Shown here in pieces: positions 52,195 to 61,678 of a stretch of 64,000 bases of DNA. The stretch spans positions 186,001 through 250,000 of the forward strand of contig JANQOB010000002.1 in the NCBI GenBank assembly GCA_028279275.1. Reading direction: 5' to 3'. Numbering within the stretch: the first letter of the stretch is position 1; the number at the start of each line of letters is the position of its first letter. Origin of the DNA: Gammaproteobacteria bacterium. Lineage in GTDB: Bacteria; Pseudomonadota; Gammaproteobacteria; UBA4575. The notes beneath the pieces are model-generated. The model did no database searches. It was not told the origin of the DNA and saw only the letters and a list, made by a program, of their open reading frames with translations. The translations under genes were made by a program, and so were the position numbers.

Positions 52195-52902
52195 TCAAGC
52201 GAATTTGCGTTGTAATCCAGCAGGCACAGGGATGGATTCTCTTACTGATAAAATAGCTTGTTTGTCCAGCGAACCATTTCTAATTTGGCTATCACATAAT
52301 GCAGTACGAAATCCGATGTAGTCAGGATTAGCTTTTAATAATGTCGGAACATTCTCAATCGTTAGAGATCCAGCCAACCCAGTTAGCAGGCCATACTGTT
52401 TTGCTCTATTTACAAAATACTCCAGTTGCATGATATTCATGTGTGATAGAAGGTTTCCATTACCTTTTCGCGCTGTGTCTAACATTACGCCCTTGAGTCG
52501 CGCGTCTTTTGCAATTTGAATTACAAAATCAATGTCAAAATCCATATCGGCAAAAAATACTGCAATGACTGCAATACCTTTATTAGAGCAATGAATTAAA
52601 TTAGGTAAGCAAGTTTCAATATGACGTTCACTGAACATTCCGACTTTCACATAGTCAACACCTGTTTCTGCTGTTTGAATCACTTTTTCATTTATTTTTG
52701 AATAATCTGCCGGGAGATCACCAATTGTTGCGCTTATTTCACATTTTTCCCATAAGTCATCTACAATTTGCAGAATCTGTTTTAAAGAAACAGCTCCTAG
52801 TGCTCCATCATTGGGTTCTTTGAGATCAATGATGTTCGCGCCACCGTTATAAACGCATTTGGCTTCTTCTAGGTCACGTACACTGGCCAACATACCTGTC
52901 AT
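52195..52902 (-). CDS. mfnB: (5-formylfuran-3-yl)methyl phosphate synthase
   Basis: MfnB makes the furan core of methanofuran-type cofactors from two glyceraldehyde 3-phosphates. The 235-residue barrel shows the family N-terminus MLASVRDLEEAKCVYNGG and active-site NIIDLKEPNDGALGAV with Lys28, the strand DYVKVGMFSERH, LDTARKGNGNLL with a second lysine and a C-terminal GFRTALCDSQ. It is 2 bases after a DUF447 gene, which is 4 bases after the DHPS-like gene: one operon, and the second C1 block of the window. Confidence 0.93.
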   Translation of the reverse strand: MTGMLASVRDLEEAKCVYNGGANIIDLKEPNDGALGAVSLKQILQIVDDLWEKCEISATIGDLPADYSKINEKVIQTAETGVDYVKVGMFSERHIETCLPNLIHCSNKGIAVIAVFFADMDFDIDFVIQIAKDARLKGVMLDTARKGNGNLLSHMNIMQLEYFVNRAKQYGLLTGLAGSLTIENVPTLLKANPDYIGFRTALCDSQIRNGSLDKQAILSVRESIPVPAGLQRKFA

Positions 52903-52904
52903 TT

Positions 52905-53471
52905 TTATTCGTCCTTATTTATATGAGCGAGAATTTTCTTCATTAACCAGCCCCAGGCTTCTTGTTCACGTGGACCCGAAGTTTTCTCATAGCCTATCGT
53001 CAGATATTCTATTTCTTGTAGAATTTTTTCTTGTGGCAGCATATTGAGGCGGCTAGTTAATATGGCTAGTTCTAATACAGCAGATTGTGCACGATTATAG
53101 CCATGAAATGGATGATGCGTAGATTCATGCACATTCTTACAAATATATTGTGGTCTTATTTTATCATCTACTTTGTTAACGACTTCTAACTCAGAGTGCG
53201 CTAGGCAGTTTTCTAACCGAGCGCCATCGATGGTTTCTGTGGAGCAAGTTGGCCAATCCCGACGGCCTGTAATACAACCTGCATAAATTCGCACGTCGTC
53301 CGTATAGTTAAGCGTGGCAAAACCACTGCGTTCTAGATTATCTAATGTTGTTGAGGGTTTGAACGGCAAAATAATGAGTTCTTCGTCCGATTCATGTATC
53401 CCCATAGGGGCAATATGCACAGATCCGTCGTCATTAAGTGTCGTAACAATACATTCTCTTATAAATGGCAA
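52905..53471 (-). CDS. DUF447 family protein (flavin-binding split-barrel type)
   Basis: This 188-residue protein has the DUF447 layout: ECIVTTLNDDGSVHIAPMGIH, ILPFKPSTTLDNLERSGFATLNYTDDVRIYAGCITG and ENCLAHSELEVV, with HPFHGYNRAQSAVLELAILTSR. The fold is a flavin-reductase-like split barrel. DUF447 occurs in archaea and methylotrophs with methanopterin genes, but its reaction is unknown to me. It lies between MfnB (2 bases) and the DHPS-like gene (4 bases), as in many methylotroph clusters. Confidence 0.9.
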   Translation of the reverse strand: MPFIRECIVTTLNDDGSVHIAPMGIHESDEELIILPFKPSTTLDNLERSGFATLNYTDDVRIYAGCITGRRDWPTCSTETIDGARLENCLAHSELEVVNKVDDKIRPQYICKNVHESTHHPFHGYNRAQSAVLELAILTSRLNMLPQEKILQEIEYLTIGYEKTSGPREQEAWGWLMKKILAHINKDE

Positions 53472-53475
53472 AGTA

Positions 53476-54894
53476 TTATTCCTTTTTAGCTTTCTTACTT
53501 TTTCTAACTTTGCGGGTGTGCAATGTACTTCCTGCTTCTTTTTGCTTTGTTAAATCTTGTTCTTCTTTTTTTACTGCAACACCCCAATCTAATTCCTCGT
53601 CTTGTTCATAACGCTTACCTAATTGCCAGGCAATTTGTGCGCGTGCATGTTCAACTCCTAGATAAAAAGCATGCCCGCCATCATCTTCTACTTGCAGTTT
53701 GGGGAAAATATCATATGGATCAGTCGTAGTATGTAAGCCATCTCTATTATAGGTATGTATGCCATCTTCGCTGACTTGAATACGAAAATTCGGATCTTTA
53801 ATTTCTGCGGCAAATTCTTGTACTTCTTCAAAGCTATAGGGGAATGCTTTGCGTTCATGCAATGCCATCAAGCCATTATCATAACCTTTGGGTGGAATAT
53901 TATCGATTCGAGAAGCAAACATGATTCGCCGAGCAAGATCTGCTTCGCGCACCGCACAGCGACAATGCTCACTCACTTCAGTTGCTAATACATGATTAAT
54001 TTCTAACTCAGAAATAATACCTAACAATAATGCGTTGGTGCCGGCTGAGTCGGCGTGAGTGAGTTCTGTAAGATTGCCGATACCCATGATCATTTCGATA
54101 TCTGGATATCGTTTGCGCAAATTACGATAGCGCACGATTGATTCAGTAAATCCAAAATGAATCGGGTCTAATATAGAGTCAGCAATAAATCTTCGCTTTT
54201 GCTTAATCAAAATATCGATCGCACGATATAGAGAACGTGCATCAGAAGGAGTGTTTCCAATAAGTATCGGTACCGATTCAACCTCATCCAATATCCATAA
54301 GGTTTTCTCACTAATGCTGAGTAAAAAATCAGCACCAGCTTTTCCTCCTATAACCAAATCTTCTGGAGTGAGTGAATCAACACTTACTTGGTATCCTTCT
54401 GATTTAAGTGCCTTAACAGATTCGGTCAGATGCGGGAAAGGCGTACTAGGTAAACATCCCAAATCAATCACATTTGCGCCGTCTTGTTTATATTTAAGTG
54501 CTCTTGTGACTATGTCGCTTACAGACATATTGGGTGCATCGACAATCTCAGCAAAAATTTGTACGTCGTATTTAGATAGGTCAGCTTTTCGATCTACGAG
54601 GCCAAAGTAAGCTGGCAAGTCTTTGAGCTCTTCGGGGCCGCGCTCAACGGGTAGATTTAATACTTTTGACAATGTATCAATATCACCGCGACAGCGTCCT
54701 GGAAGTATGACTTTATTTGCATCGCCTGTATCTGTTAACCGTTTCTCGATCAGACCGGTAGTCATTAAAGCTGCCACACTTACTCCTAGCTGGCGTACTT
54801 CATAGGTAAAGTCTGTCGGTTGCATGGATTCTAAAACGCGATGCAAACTTTTTTCTGCAAGCTTTCCTGTTAAAAATAAAATATGTTCAGCCAT
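53476..54894 (-). CDS. Dihydropteroate synthase-like protein (DUF6513)
   Basis: This 472-residue protein has an N-terminal DUF6513 part (ILFLTGKLAEKSLHRVLESM) and a TIM-barrel DHPS-like part: GANVIDLGCLPSTPFPHL, VSVDSLTPEDLVIGGKAGAD, RFIADSILDPIHFGF and MIMGIGNLTELTHADSAGTN. A lysine-rich tail follows. In the H4MPT route a DHPS-type enzyme should join the pterin to the beta-RFAP product. It is the first gene of the second C1 operon. Its true reaction in bacteria is inferred from context. Confidence 0.9.
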   Translation of the reverse strand: MAEHILFLTGKLAEKSLHRVLESMQPTDFTYEVRQLGVSVAALMTTGLIEKRLTDTGDANKVILPGRCRGDIDTLSKVLNLPVERGPEELKDLPAYFGLVDRKADLSKYDVQIFAEIVDAPNMSVSDIVTRALKYKQDGANVIDLGCLPSTPFPHLTESVKALKSEGYQVSVDSLTPEDLVIGGKAGADFLLSISEKTLWILDEVESVPILIGNTPSDARSLYRAIDILIKQKRRFIADSILDPIHFGFTESIVRYRNLRKRYPDIEMIMGIGNLTELTHADSAGTNALLLGIISELEINHVLATEVSEHCRCAVREADLARRIMFASRIDNIPPKGYDNGLMALHERKAFPYSFEEVQEFAAEIKDPNFRIQVSEDGIHTYNRDGLHTTTDPYDIFPKLQVEDDGGHAFYLGVEHARAQIAWQLGKRYEQDEELDWGVAVKKEEQDLTKQKEAGSTLHTRKVRKSKKAKKE

Positions 54895-55087
54895 GATTCT
54901 GCAAAGTAATTACTTAAGGAGATATAGATAAGTAGCTAATAAATATAATGATTAAGAATTGAGTTAAAGTGATATATCAGGTTTCAGTAGGGATCATTAT
55001 AGTACGAACTAGTAAATTACAGTGCTTTAAGTGCGCGAACTTGTTTAGAATATATTTGCAATTATATTTCATCTAAATTGTTCATAC

Positions 55088-56815
55088 ATGCTAACCACAA
55101 TTAAGCGTCGTCCTGACGTAACTGTCAGTGAAGAATTCAATGATTTTCCCCCAATCCTCCAACGCATATATGCTCAGCGAGGAATTAGTAGTGAAGAAGA
55201 AATTAATCATTCATTAACGAAAGCATTACCTCCAGGGAAGTTGCTGAATGTAGAGGCAGGTGTAGAGCATATCTATAATTGTATGCAAAATAATCAACGT
55301 ATTTTAATTGTTGGTGATTTTGATGCCGATGGTGCAACGAGTACGGCTTTATTTATACGTGTACTTAATAGCTTTGGATTCAATAATGTTCATTACCTTG
55401 TACCGAATCGATTTGAATATGGCTATGGATTAACGCCTGAAATAGTAGAAGTAGCGATTGAGTATGAACCCACTTTAATCATCACGGTAGATAACGGGAT
55501 CTCGAGCATTGAAGGTGTTGCGGCAGCAAAAGCTAAAGGCATTGACGTTGTTATCACAGATCATCATCTCCCTGGCAAGGAGCTCCCAGATGCTGATGTC
55601 ATTATTAATCCGAATCAAGATAATGATGAATTCCCAAGTAAACACTTAGCGGGTGTGGGTGTAGTGTTTTATGTTTTATCCGCACTTCGAGCTTATTTGC
55701 GTGATCAAAGCTGGTTTGTTGATAGAAATATTCAAGAACCTAATTTAGCCCAATTCTTAGATATCGTAGCCATCGGCACTGTCGCTGATGTCGCAAAACT
55801 GGATTACAACAACAGAATTTTAGTCGAACAAGGTCTTAAGCGAATACGTGCAAATAAATGTTGTCCTGGAGTGCGTGCATTACTGACTGTCGCGGGTAAG
55901 AAACTTTATCGTATTAGTTCAACAGACTTAGGATTTGTTGTTGGGCCTCGTCTAAATGCGGCCGGACGTTTAGAGGATATGTCTCTTGGAATTGAATGTT
56001 TGTTGACTAATGATGATACTCAGGCAATAGCGCTTACAGAAGAATTAAATCATTTAAACGAAGAACGTAAACAGATTGAACATGATATGCAAAAACAGGC
56101 AATCAATGTTTTAAAGTCGGATAATTTTGAAGAAGTTACTAATCATAAATTTGGAATCTCACTTTATGATCCGCTATGGCATCAAGGTGTAATTGGAATA
56201 GTAGCGGCAAGAATCAAAGAAAAGTACCATCGACCTGTAATTGTATTCGCAAAAACAAACGAAACGGAGCTAAAAGGTTCCGCTCGTTCGATACCAGGTT
56301 TACATATTCGTGATGCCTTAGATCTACTTGCCGCTAGACACCCGCACTTGATAAATACGTTTGGTGGCCATGCAATGGCTGCCGGTTTATCCATATCAAT
56401 TAAAAATTTTGCAGAATTTACTGAAACTTTTAACCAAGTTATTGAAGAGCTTGTTTCACCAGAACATCTAGAATCAATTCTGTTATCGGATGGAGAGCTT
56501 CAAGAAAAGGAATTGTCACTCGATGTTGCGGAAATGTTGTTTCAAGCTGGTCCTTGGGGCCAAGGTTTCCCAGAACCTATATTTGATGGAATATTTAATG
56601 TCAACGAACACAGAATTGTGGGAGATAACCATCTCAAGTTAAATGTCACTCCTAGTGGAGGGCAGCAAAAAATCGATGCGATTGCCTTTAATATTGATAA
56701 ATACCACTGGAGGGAAGATACCGATGAGATTCATATTGCTTATCAATTAAGCGTAAATGAATTTAGAGGAACACGGAGCCCACAATTAATAATTCAATAT
56801 TTAGAGTCACTATAG
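55088..56815 (+). CDS. recJ: Single-stranded-DNA exonuclease RecJ
   Basis: RecJ is a 5'-3' single-strand exonuclease in recombination and mismatch repair. The 575 residues match E. coli (577). DHH-family motifs: ILIVGDFDADGATSTALF, VDNGISSIEGV, VVITDHHLPG, then FLDIVAIGTVADVAKL and the DHHA1 motif NTFGGHAMAAGLSI. The C-terminal OB-like part is present. It is 55 bases before prfB, the usual gammaproteobacterial order recJ-prfB-lysS. Confidence 0.97.
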   Translation: MLTTIKRRPDVTVSEEFNDFPPILQRIYAQRGISSEEEINHSLTKALPPGKLLNVEAGVEHIYNCMQNNQRILIVGDFDADGATSTALFIRVLNSFGFNNVHYLVPNRFEYGYGLTPEIVEVAIEYEPTLIITVDNGISSIEGVAAAKAKGIDVVITDHHLPGKELPDADVIINPNQDNDEFPSKHLAGVGVVFYVLSALRAYLRDQSWFVDRNIQEPNLAQFLDIVAIGTVADVAKLDYNNRILVEQGLKRIRANKCCPGVRALLTVAGKKLYRISSTDLGFVVGPRLNAAGRLEDMSLGIECLLTNDDTQAIALTEELNHLNEERKQIEHDMQKQAINVLKSDNFEEVTNHKFGISLYDPLWHQGVIGIVAARIKEKYHRPVIVFAKTNETELKGSARSIPGLHIRDALDLLAARHPHLINTFGGHAMAAGLSISIKNFAEFTETFNQVIEELVSPEHLESILLSDGELQEKELSLDVAEMLFQAGPWGQGFPEPIFDGIFNVNEHRIVGDNHLKLNVTPSGGQQKIDAIAFNIDKYHWREDTDEIHIAYQLSVNEFRGTRSPQLIIQYLESL

Positions 56816-56870
56816 ACTTACTTTGTTTTGCGCTACTATACACCCGCAATAACCTCACATAATTAAAAAT

Positions 56871-57966
56871 ATGGAAATTAACCCGCTGCAAAATCTAATA
56901 GAAGATCTTCAATCTCGTTCAGCAAGTTTAAGGGGGTATCTTTGACTATGATACAAAGCGCGAACGTTTGGACGAGGTTAGTCGAGAGCTAGAAGATCCT
57001 GAGATCTGGAACCAACCAGAGCTTGCGCAAAAACTTGGCAAAGAACGTTCTAGCCTTGAAGCTGTGGTGAAAACCATAGACGATGTAGAGGGTGGGGTGA
57101 ATGATGCAAGTGATTTACTCGAGCTTGCTTCTAGTGAGGGTGATGAAGAAACTCTTAAGTCAATTGAAGAAGACTTACAGGTCTTGGATGAGCGAGTTGC
57201 GGATTTGGAATTTCGCAGAATGTTTGCTGGTGAAATGGATCCAAATCATGCATTTCTTGATGTGCAGTCAGGGTCAGGGGGTACTGAAGCCCAAGATTGG
57301 GCTGAAATGTTACTACGCATGTATTTGCGCTGGGGCGAGAGAAAAGGATTCAAAACAGATTTAATTGAAGTGTCACCTGGGGAAGTTGCTGGCATTAAAA
57401 GTGCGACCATAAAATTTGAAGGTGACTATGCGTTTGGTTGGTTGCGAACGGAAACAGGGGTGCATCGATTGGTACGTAAATCTCCTTTTGATTCAGGTAA
57501 CCGAAGACACACATCCTTTGCGGCTGTTTTTGTTTCTCCAGAAATTGACGATGATATTGACATCGATATTAACCCTGCTGATTTGCGCATTGATGTTTAC
57601 CGTGCCAGTGGTGCAGGGGGGCAGCATGTAAATAAAACGGAATCTGCAGTAAGAATTACACATTTACCCACTGGTGTTGTGACACAATGTCAGAATGACC
57701 GCTCGCAACATAAAAATAAAGATATGGCGATGAAGCAACTTAAAGCAAAACTTTATGAGCTGGAGATACAAAAACGACAAGGAGAACAACAAGCAGTAGA
57801 AGATAGCAAAGCTGATATTGGATGGGGGAGCCAGATACGTTCCTACGTACTGGATCAATCACGAATAAAAGATTTGCGAACATCTGTGGAAACGGGCAAC
57901 ACTCAAGCCGTGTTGGACGGAGATCTTGATCAATTCATTGAAGCCAGCCTTAAATCAGGTTTATAA
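56871..57966 (+). CDS. prfB: Peptide chain release factor 2, with programmed +1 frameshift
   Basis: RF2 ends translation at UGA and UAA. Translation starts at ATG 56871 and reads 24 codons to an in-frame TGA at 56943; a +1 shift at CTT-TGA-C skips T56943, continuing as [18 protein letters not shown]. The total of about 364 residues matches E. coli (365). Key motifs: [14 protein letters not shown] (stop-codon recognition) and [15 protein letters not shown] (peptidyl hydrolysis). The first part (56871-56942) is thus a real exon, and a start at 56968 would be wrong. Confidence 0.97.
56931..56946 (+). promoter_or_regulatory. prfB: Programmed +1 frameshift site of prfB
   Basis: The sequence AGGGGGTATCTTTGAC is identical to the E. 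coli RF2 shift site: an internal Shine-Dalgarno AGGGGG 3 bases before the slippery CTT, then the TGA stop and C. Low RF2 leads to slow reading of the UGA and the ribosome slips +1, giving autoregulation. This works through 16S pairing and is well established for RF2. Confidence 0.96.
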
Positions 57967-58097
57967 AAAAGTTCTGATTTACTCTGCTATGTTGTTAAAA
58001 AATATCTCGAAATGTTCATGTATGTTCATATACACTCCGCTTTCTCAATATTTTTTGCCTAATAGCAGACACTTCGGTAATAAATCAGAACTTTTTT
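57965..58097. repeat. Nested inverted-repeat element between prfB and lysS
   Basis: The ends form a perfect 17-base inverted repeat: AAAAAAGTTCTGATTTA (57965-57981) and TAAATCAGAACTTTTTT (58081-58097). Two more pairs nest inside: TCTGCTAT (57983-57990) with ATAGCAGA (58062-58069), and AAAAAATAT (57997-58005) with ATATTTTTT (58048-58056). As RNA it would fold into one long hairpin, ending in six Us just before lysS. It begins inside the prfB stop codon. It may be a large terminator or attenuator, or a miniature mobile element. No copy is seen elsewhere in the window. Confidence 0.8.
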
Positions 58098-58110
58098 GCT
58101 TAATTTGAAA

Positions 58111-59601
58111 ATGTCAGAAGAAAATAACATTCATGAACAGGATGAAAATAAACTTATTGCACAGCGACGTGCAAAGTTAAATGAGTTGCGTAATAAAGGA
58201 AACGCTTACCCGAATGTATTTAGGCGTGACAGTTATGCACAAGACTTGCAAGAACAATTTAGTGCTAAAACAAAAGAAGAACTTGCAGAGTTAAATCAAA
58301 TTGCAGCCGTTGCAGGGCGCATCATGGCAAAACGAGGACCGTTTCTTGTCTTGCAGGACATGTCCGGTCGTATTCAGTCGTATATAGATCGAAAAAGCCT
58401 AGATAAAGAACTAGTAAAAGAAATTGATACTTGGGATATAGGCGACATTATTGGTGTAAAGGGACCAATAAGTAAATCTGGTAAAGGTGATCTATATGTA
58501 AAAATAGAATCTGTATCATTACTAACTAAATCATTGCGGCCTTTACCTGAAAAATTTCACGGCTTAACAGATCAGGAACTACGTTATCGTCAGCGCTATG
58601 TAGATCTAATCATGAATGAAGACACGCGTAGTGTTTTCAAGATGCGAACCAAGATTATTCAATATATCCGTGATTTTTTAACTGAACGCAGGTTTATTGA
58701 AGTTGAAACACCCATGATGCAGGCTATTCCTGGCGGCGCAGTCGCTCGCCCATTTGAAACGTATCACCACGCGCTAGATATTCCTTTGTATATGCGCATT
58801 GCGCCAGAGCTATATTTAAAACGCTTGGTAGTAGGCGGAGTAGAACGTGTATTTGAAATTAATCGCAGTTTTCGTAATGAGGGTTTATCAACAAGGCATA
58901 ACCCAGAATTTACCATGGTGGAATTCTATCAAGCCTATGCAGATTATCACGAACTGATGGATTTAACTGAAATACTCTTGCGTGGACTTTGTAGTGATGT
59001 ATTAGCAACAACATCAATTCAGTATGGTGATGAAATATATAACTTTGACAAACCTTTTACTCGCATGACGGTTAAAGAATCCATTTTGCAATTTAATACT
59101 AAGCTAAGTGAGACAGATATTAACGATATCGAATGTGCGAGGAATGTTGCGGAACAACTTGGTATCCCTATCAAAGACAGTTATGGATTAGGTAAAATTC
59201 AAATCGAAATTTTTGAGAAAACTGTAGAAGAAAAACTTAAAGATCCTACCTTTATTACAGCATATCCAACCGAAGTTTCACCTCTTGCCAGGAAAAATGA
59301 TGATGACCCATTTGTGACAGACCGTTTTGAATTTTTTGTTGGTGGACGTGAAATTGCTAATGGATTTTCAGAGCTGAATGATCCGGAAGATCAGGCAGTG
59401 CGTTTTAAAAAACAAGTTATAGAAAAAGATGCAGGTGACGATGAAGCCATGCATTACGATGAAGATTATATTCGAGCATTAGAATATGGTTTACCACCTA
59501 CTGCAGGCGAGGGGATTGGAATTGATCGATTAGTGATGTTATTTACAAACACGCATAGCATTCGCGATGTGATTCTATTTCCGCATATGCGTCCTGAATA
59601 G
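58111..59601 (+). CDS. lysS: Lysyl-tRNA synthetase, class II
   Basis: LysS charges tRNA-Lys in the cytoplasm. The start is set at ATG 58111 ([13 protein letters not shown]) rather than the upstream TTG, giving 496 residues, near the 505 in E. coli. Domains: an OB-fold anticodon-binding part ([19 protein letters not shown]) and a class II catalytic part with motif 2 [21 protein letters not shown] and motif 3 [16 protein letters not shown]. The inverted-repeat element ends 13 bases before this start, so lysS translation or transcription may be affected by it. Confidence 0.97.
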   Translation: MSEENNIHEQDENKLIAQRRAKLNELRNKGNAYPNVFRRDSYAQDLQEQFSAKTKEELAELNQIAAVAGRIMAKRGPFLVLQDMSGRIQSYIDRKSLDKELVKEIDTWDIGDIIGVKGPISKSGKGDLYVKIESVSLLTKSLRPLPEKFHGLTDQELRYRQRYVDLIMNEDTRSVFKMRTKIIQYIRDFLTERRFIEVETPMMQAIPGGAVARPFETYHHALDIPLYMRIAPELYLKRLVVGGVERVFEINRSFRNEGLSTRHNPEFTMVEFYQAYADYHELMDLTEILLRGLCSDVLATTSIQYGDEIYNFDKPFTRMTVKESILQFNTKLSETDINDIECARNVAEQLGIPIKDSYGLGKIQIEIFEKTVEEKLKDPTFITAYPTEVSPLARKNDDDPFVTDRFEFFVGGREIANGFSELNDPEDQAVRFKKQVIEKDAGDDEAMHYDEDYIRALEYGLPPTAGEGIGIDRLVMLFTNTHSIRDVILFPHMRPE

Positions 59602-59605
59602 TTTT

Positions 59606-60643
59606 TTATTGCTCCATATCTAAAGAATAAGGTAATGACTCGTGAAAAATCTTACCACTATTCATTTTTTCAAGATGTAAATCATCTGCGTTTTCTTTAG
59701 CTGTACGTAATACTGCTAGAGCGGAACAATTTTTTTCATTTATTTTTTGTGCAGTAACGATCTTACCTACTGGCTGGTCTCCATCCGAATTAGAATAAAC
59801 ATTATCACCTGCTAAAGGACATTCGGAGTCGTCAATTTTTATACGGTACATTCGACGATTCGGTTTTCCCAGGTAATGTGTGCGGGCAACAATCTCTTGT
59901 CCTGGATAACACCCTTTTTGAAAATTTACGCCATCAATTAACTCTAGATTTACCATTTGTGGAATAAAGGCTTCACTGGTTGCAGAAGTTATTTGTGGGA
60001 CACCATCTTGGATATCAAATATTTCCCACACCGAAGAATTTGCAAGTATTACTCGTTTAGAAATTTCATTCCAAATGTTAATCGCGTAATCTACTTTGCT
60101 GATTAATAGATAACGCAAACTTTGACTAGGCATCTTAATAATTGTTGAATCAGAAATTTGTGTAACCTGACTATTTTCTTTTGGTGGGGTTAGATTAACT
60201 GTACTAAGAAGTTCATCTGAGCCAGGTCCCGCTATACCAAATACAGCATAATCGTCAGAGACATCCGTCAATTCAACTTTAGCCATCAGCTTGAACATAT
60301 TGAGTTTTTTTAAGGTTATTTCTATGGCATCTTTGTGAATTAATAGAAAATAATTTTCACTTTGTTTGAAAATACGAAAGATCGATAGCATTCTGCCTTT
60401 GGGATTGCAGTAACTGCTTAATTGACTCTTATCTGAAGTGATTGCATTAAAATCATTAGTAAACTGTCCATGCAAGAAGCTTTGAGCCTCATCACCACTC
60501 GCTTGTATGAGCCCTAAATTAGATAAGTCACATAAATAGGTGCTATCAGGGCTAAAGTTTTCTGTATTTGAGAAAGACACAAGTTTGCCATTGTCTAATA
60601 CAGCACCTTGGTTCATTAAATATTCTTGCCAGAGGTTGTTCAT
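59606..60643 (-). CDS. ygfZ: YgfZ, folate-binding Fe-S maintenance protein
   Basis: This 345-residue GcvT-like protein has the YgfZ signature KGCYPGQEIVARTHYLGKP (about residues 240-258) with its essential cysteine, and an N-terminal LIQASGDEAQSFLHGQFTND. YgfZ uses tetrahydrofolate to help repair or protect Fe-S cluster enzymes such as MiaB. The length is close to the family's 326. It converges on lysS with only 4 bases between the stops. Confidence 0.94.
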   Translation of the reverse strand: MNNLWQEYLMNQGAVLDNGKLVSFSNTENFSPDSTYLCDLSNLGLIQASGDEAQSFLHGQFTNDFNAITSDKSQLSSYCNPKGRMLSIFRIFKQSENYFLLIHKDAIEITLKKLNMFKLMAKVELTDVSDDYAVFGIAGPGSDELLSTVNLTPPKENSQVTQISDSTIIKMPSQSLRYLLISKVDYAINIWNEISKRVILANSSVWEIFDIQDGVPQITSATSEAFIPQMVNLELIDGVNFQKGCYPGQEIVARTHYLGKPNRRMYRIKIDDSECPLAGDNVYSNSDGDQPVGKIVTAQKINEKNCSALAVLRTAKENADDLHLEKMNSGKIFHESLPYSLDMEQ

Positions 60644-60902
60644 AATATGTTGTTTAAATTTCAGTCAAAATAAATAAATCGTACATTTAAATTGGATAAG
60701 GGTACTTAAATTATTACAAATCATAGGATTAAATTCATTTAAGCGATTGTTATTGTTCACATTTCTTTAGAGATATGTTCAATATCCAGTACCAATCGGG
60801 TAGTATTCAGACCATAATAAATCGATTTCATCACCTCTACTAAATGGATGTTTGAAGAAGTATTTCCTGAGGTGTATTTGTAAGCAATCTAAGAGGAGTT
60901 AC

Positions 60903-61286
60903 ATGGCGAATAGTCAACGGCCATTATCGCCACATCTGGGAATTTATAAATGGCCTTTAGCCATGGCGATTTCGATTCTTCACCGTATTACCGGTGTAGC
61001 CCTAGCAGTTGGCGCTGTTTTGATGGTTGCTTTATTCGTAGCCATTGCCTCGGATCCTGAATGTTATGAATGGATGCGATCAATTCTTGCGGGCAAAATC
61101 GGCAAATCGTTTTTATTCCTATGGACGCTTGCACTTTTTTTGCACCTATTCAACGGCATTCGACATTTGTTTTGGGATGCCGGATATGGGTTCGATAAAC
61201 AAACAACATTTAACTCCGGTGTGATTACACTGCTAGCTACAGTTATATTGACTGTTGCAGTTTGGGGTGTAGCTTATTTTTCTTAG
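60903..61286 (+). CDS. sdhC: Succinate dehydrogenase cytochrome b subunit
   Basis: SdhC anchors succinate dehydrogenase in the membrane and helps bind heme b and quinone. The 127-residue protein has RPLSPHLGIYKWPLAMAISILHRITG, three membrane segments and the heme-ligand LHLFNGIRHLFWD. The start is ATG 60903 with AAGAGGAG upstream; the longer frame from 60852 has no such site and an unusual Cys-rich lead. It starts the sdhCDAB operon. Confidence 0.95.
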   Translation: MANSQRPLSPHLGIYKWPLAMAISILHRITGVALAVGAVLMVALFVAIASDPECYEWMRSILAGKIGKSFLFLWTLALFLHLFNGIRHLFWDAGYGFDKQTTFNSGVITLLATVILTVAVWGVAYFS

Positions 61287-61297
61287 AAAACTAAATT

Positions 61298-61669
61298 ATG
61301 TCATTACGAACTCCATTATCTGAAGCTAAGGGATTAGGATCTGCAAAAGAGGGTGCTAGTCACTGGTGGTTACAAAGATTAACCGCGATAGCGTTAATTC
61401 CTCTAGCCATTTGGTTGGCATTTGCAGTAGCTAAGTTAGGAAGCGCAGATTATGAAACCGTAGTTGCCTGGCTATCTAACCCTTATGTAGTCGTCGCATT
61501 AATAATATTTGTTGCAGCAACGTTTTATCACACACAGCTTGGGTTACAGGTAATTGTTGAAGACTATGTTCATGGATGGTTGAAAATAGTGACCTTGGTA
61601 ATTATTAATTTTCTATGCATTGTGTTAGCAGTTATTGGAATTGTTGCACTGTTAAAAATCTTTCTATAA
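61298..61669 (+). CDS. sdhD: Succinate dehydrogenase hydrophobic membrane anchor
   Basis: SdhD is the second membrane anchor of complex II. The 123-residue protein has three membrane segments: SHWWLQRLTAIALIPLAIWL, a middle helix with the motif FYHTQLGLQVIVEDYVHGW (with the histidine and tyrosine near the quinone site) and a last helix. It follows sdhC by 11 bases and precedes sdhA by 9, and so is in one operon. The length is near the usual 115. Confidence 0.95.
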   Translation: MSLRTPLSEAKGLGSAKEGASHWWLQRLTAIALIPLAIWLAFAVAKLGSADYETVVAWLSNPYVVVALIIFVAATFYHTQLGLQVIVEDYVHGWLKIVTLVIINFLCIVLAVIGIVALLKIFL

Positions 61670-61678
61670 AAGTTAACG

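Noticed and set aside
56968..57966. prfB as a shorter gene from TTG 56968
   Set aside because: The upstream 24 codons and the frameshift site show a full-length RF2.
60852..60902. Extended SdhC N-terminus (Cys-rich)
   Set aside because: The strong AAGAGGAG site and the family N-terminus mark ATG 60903.
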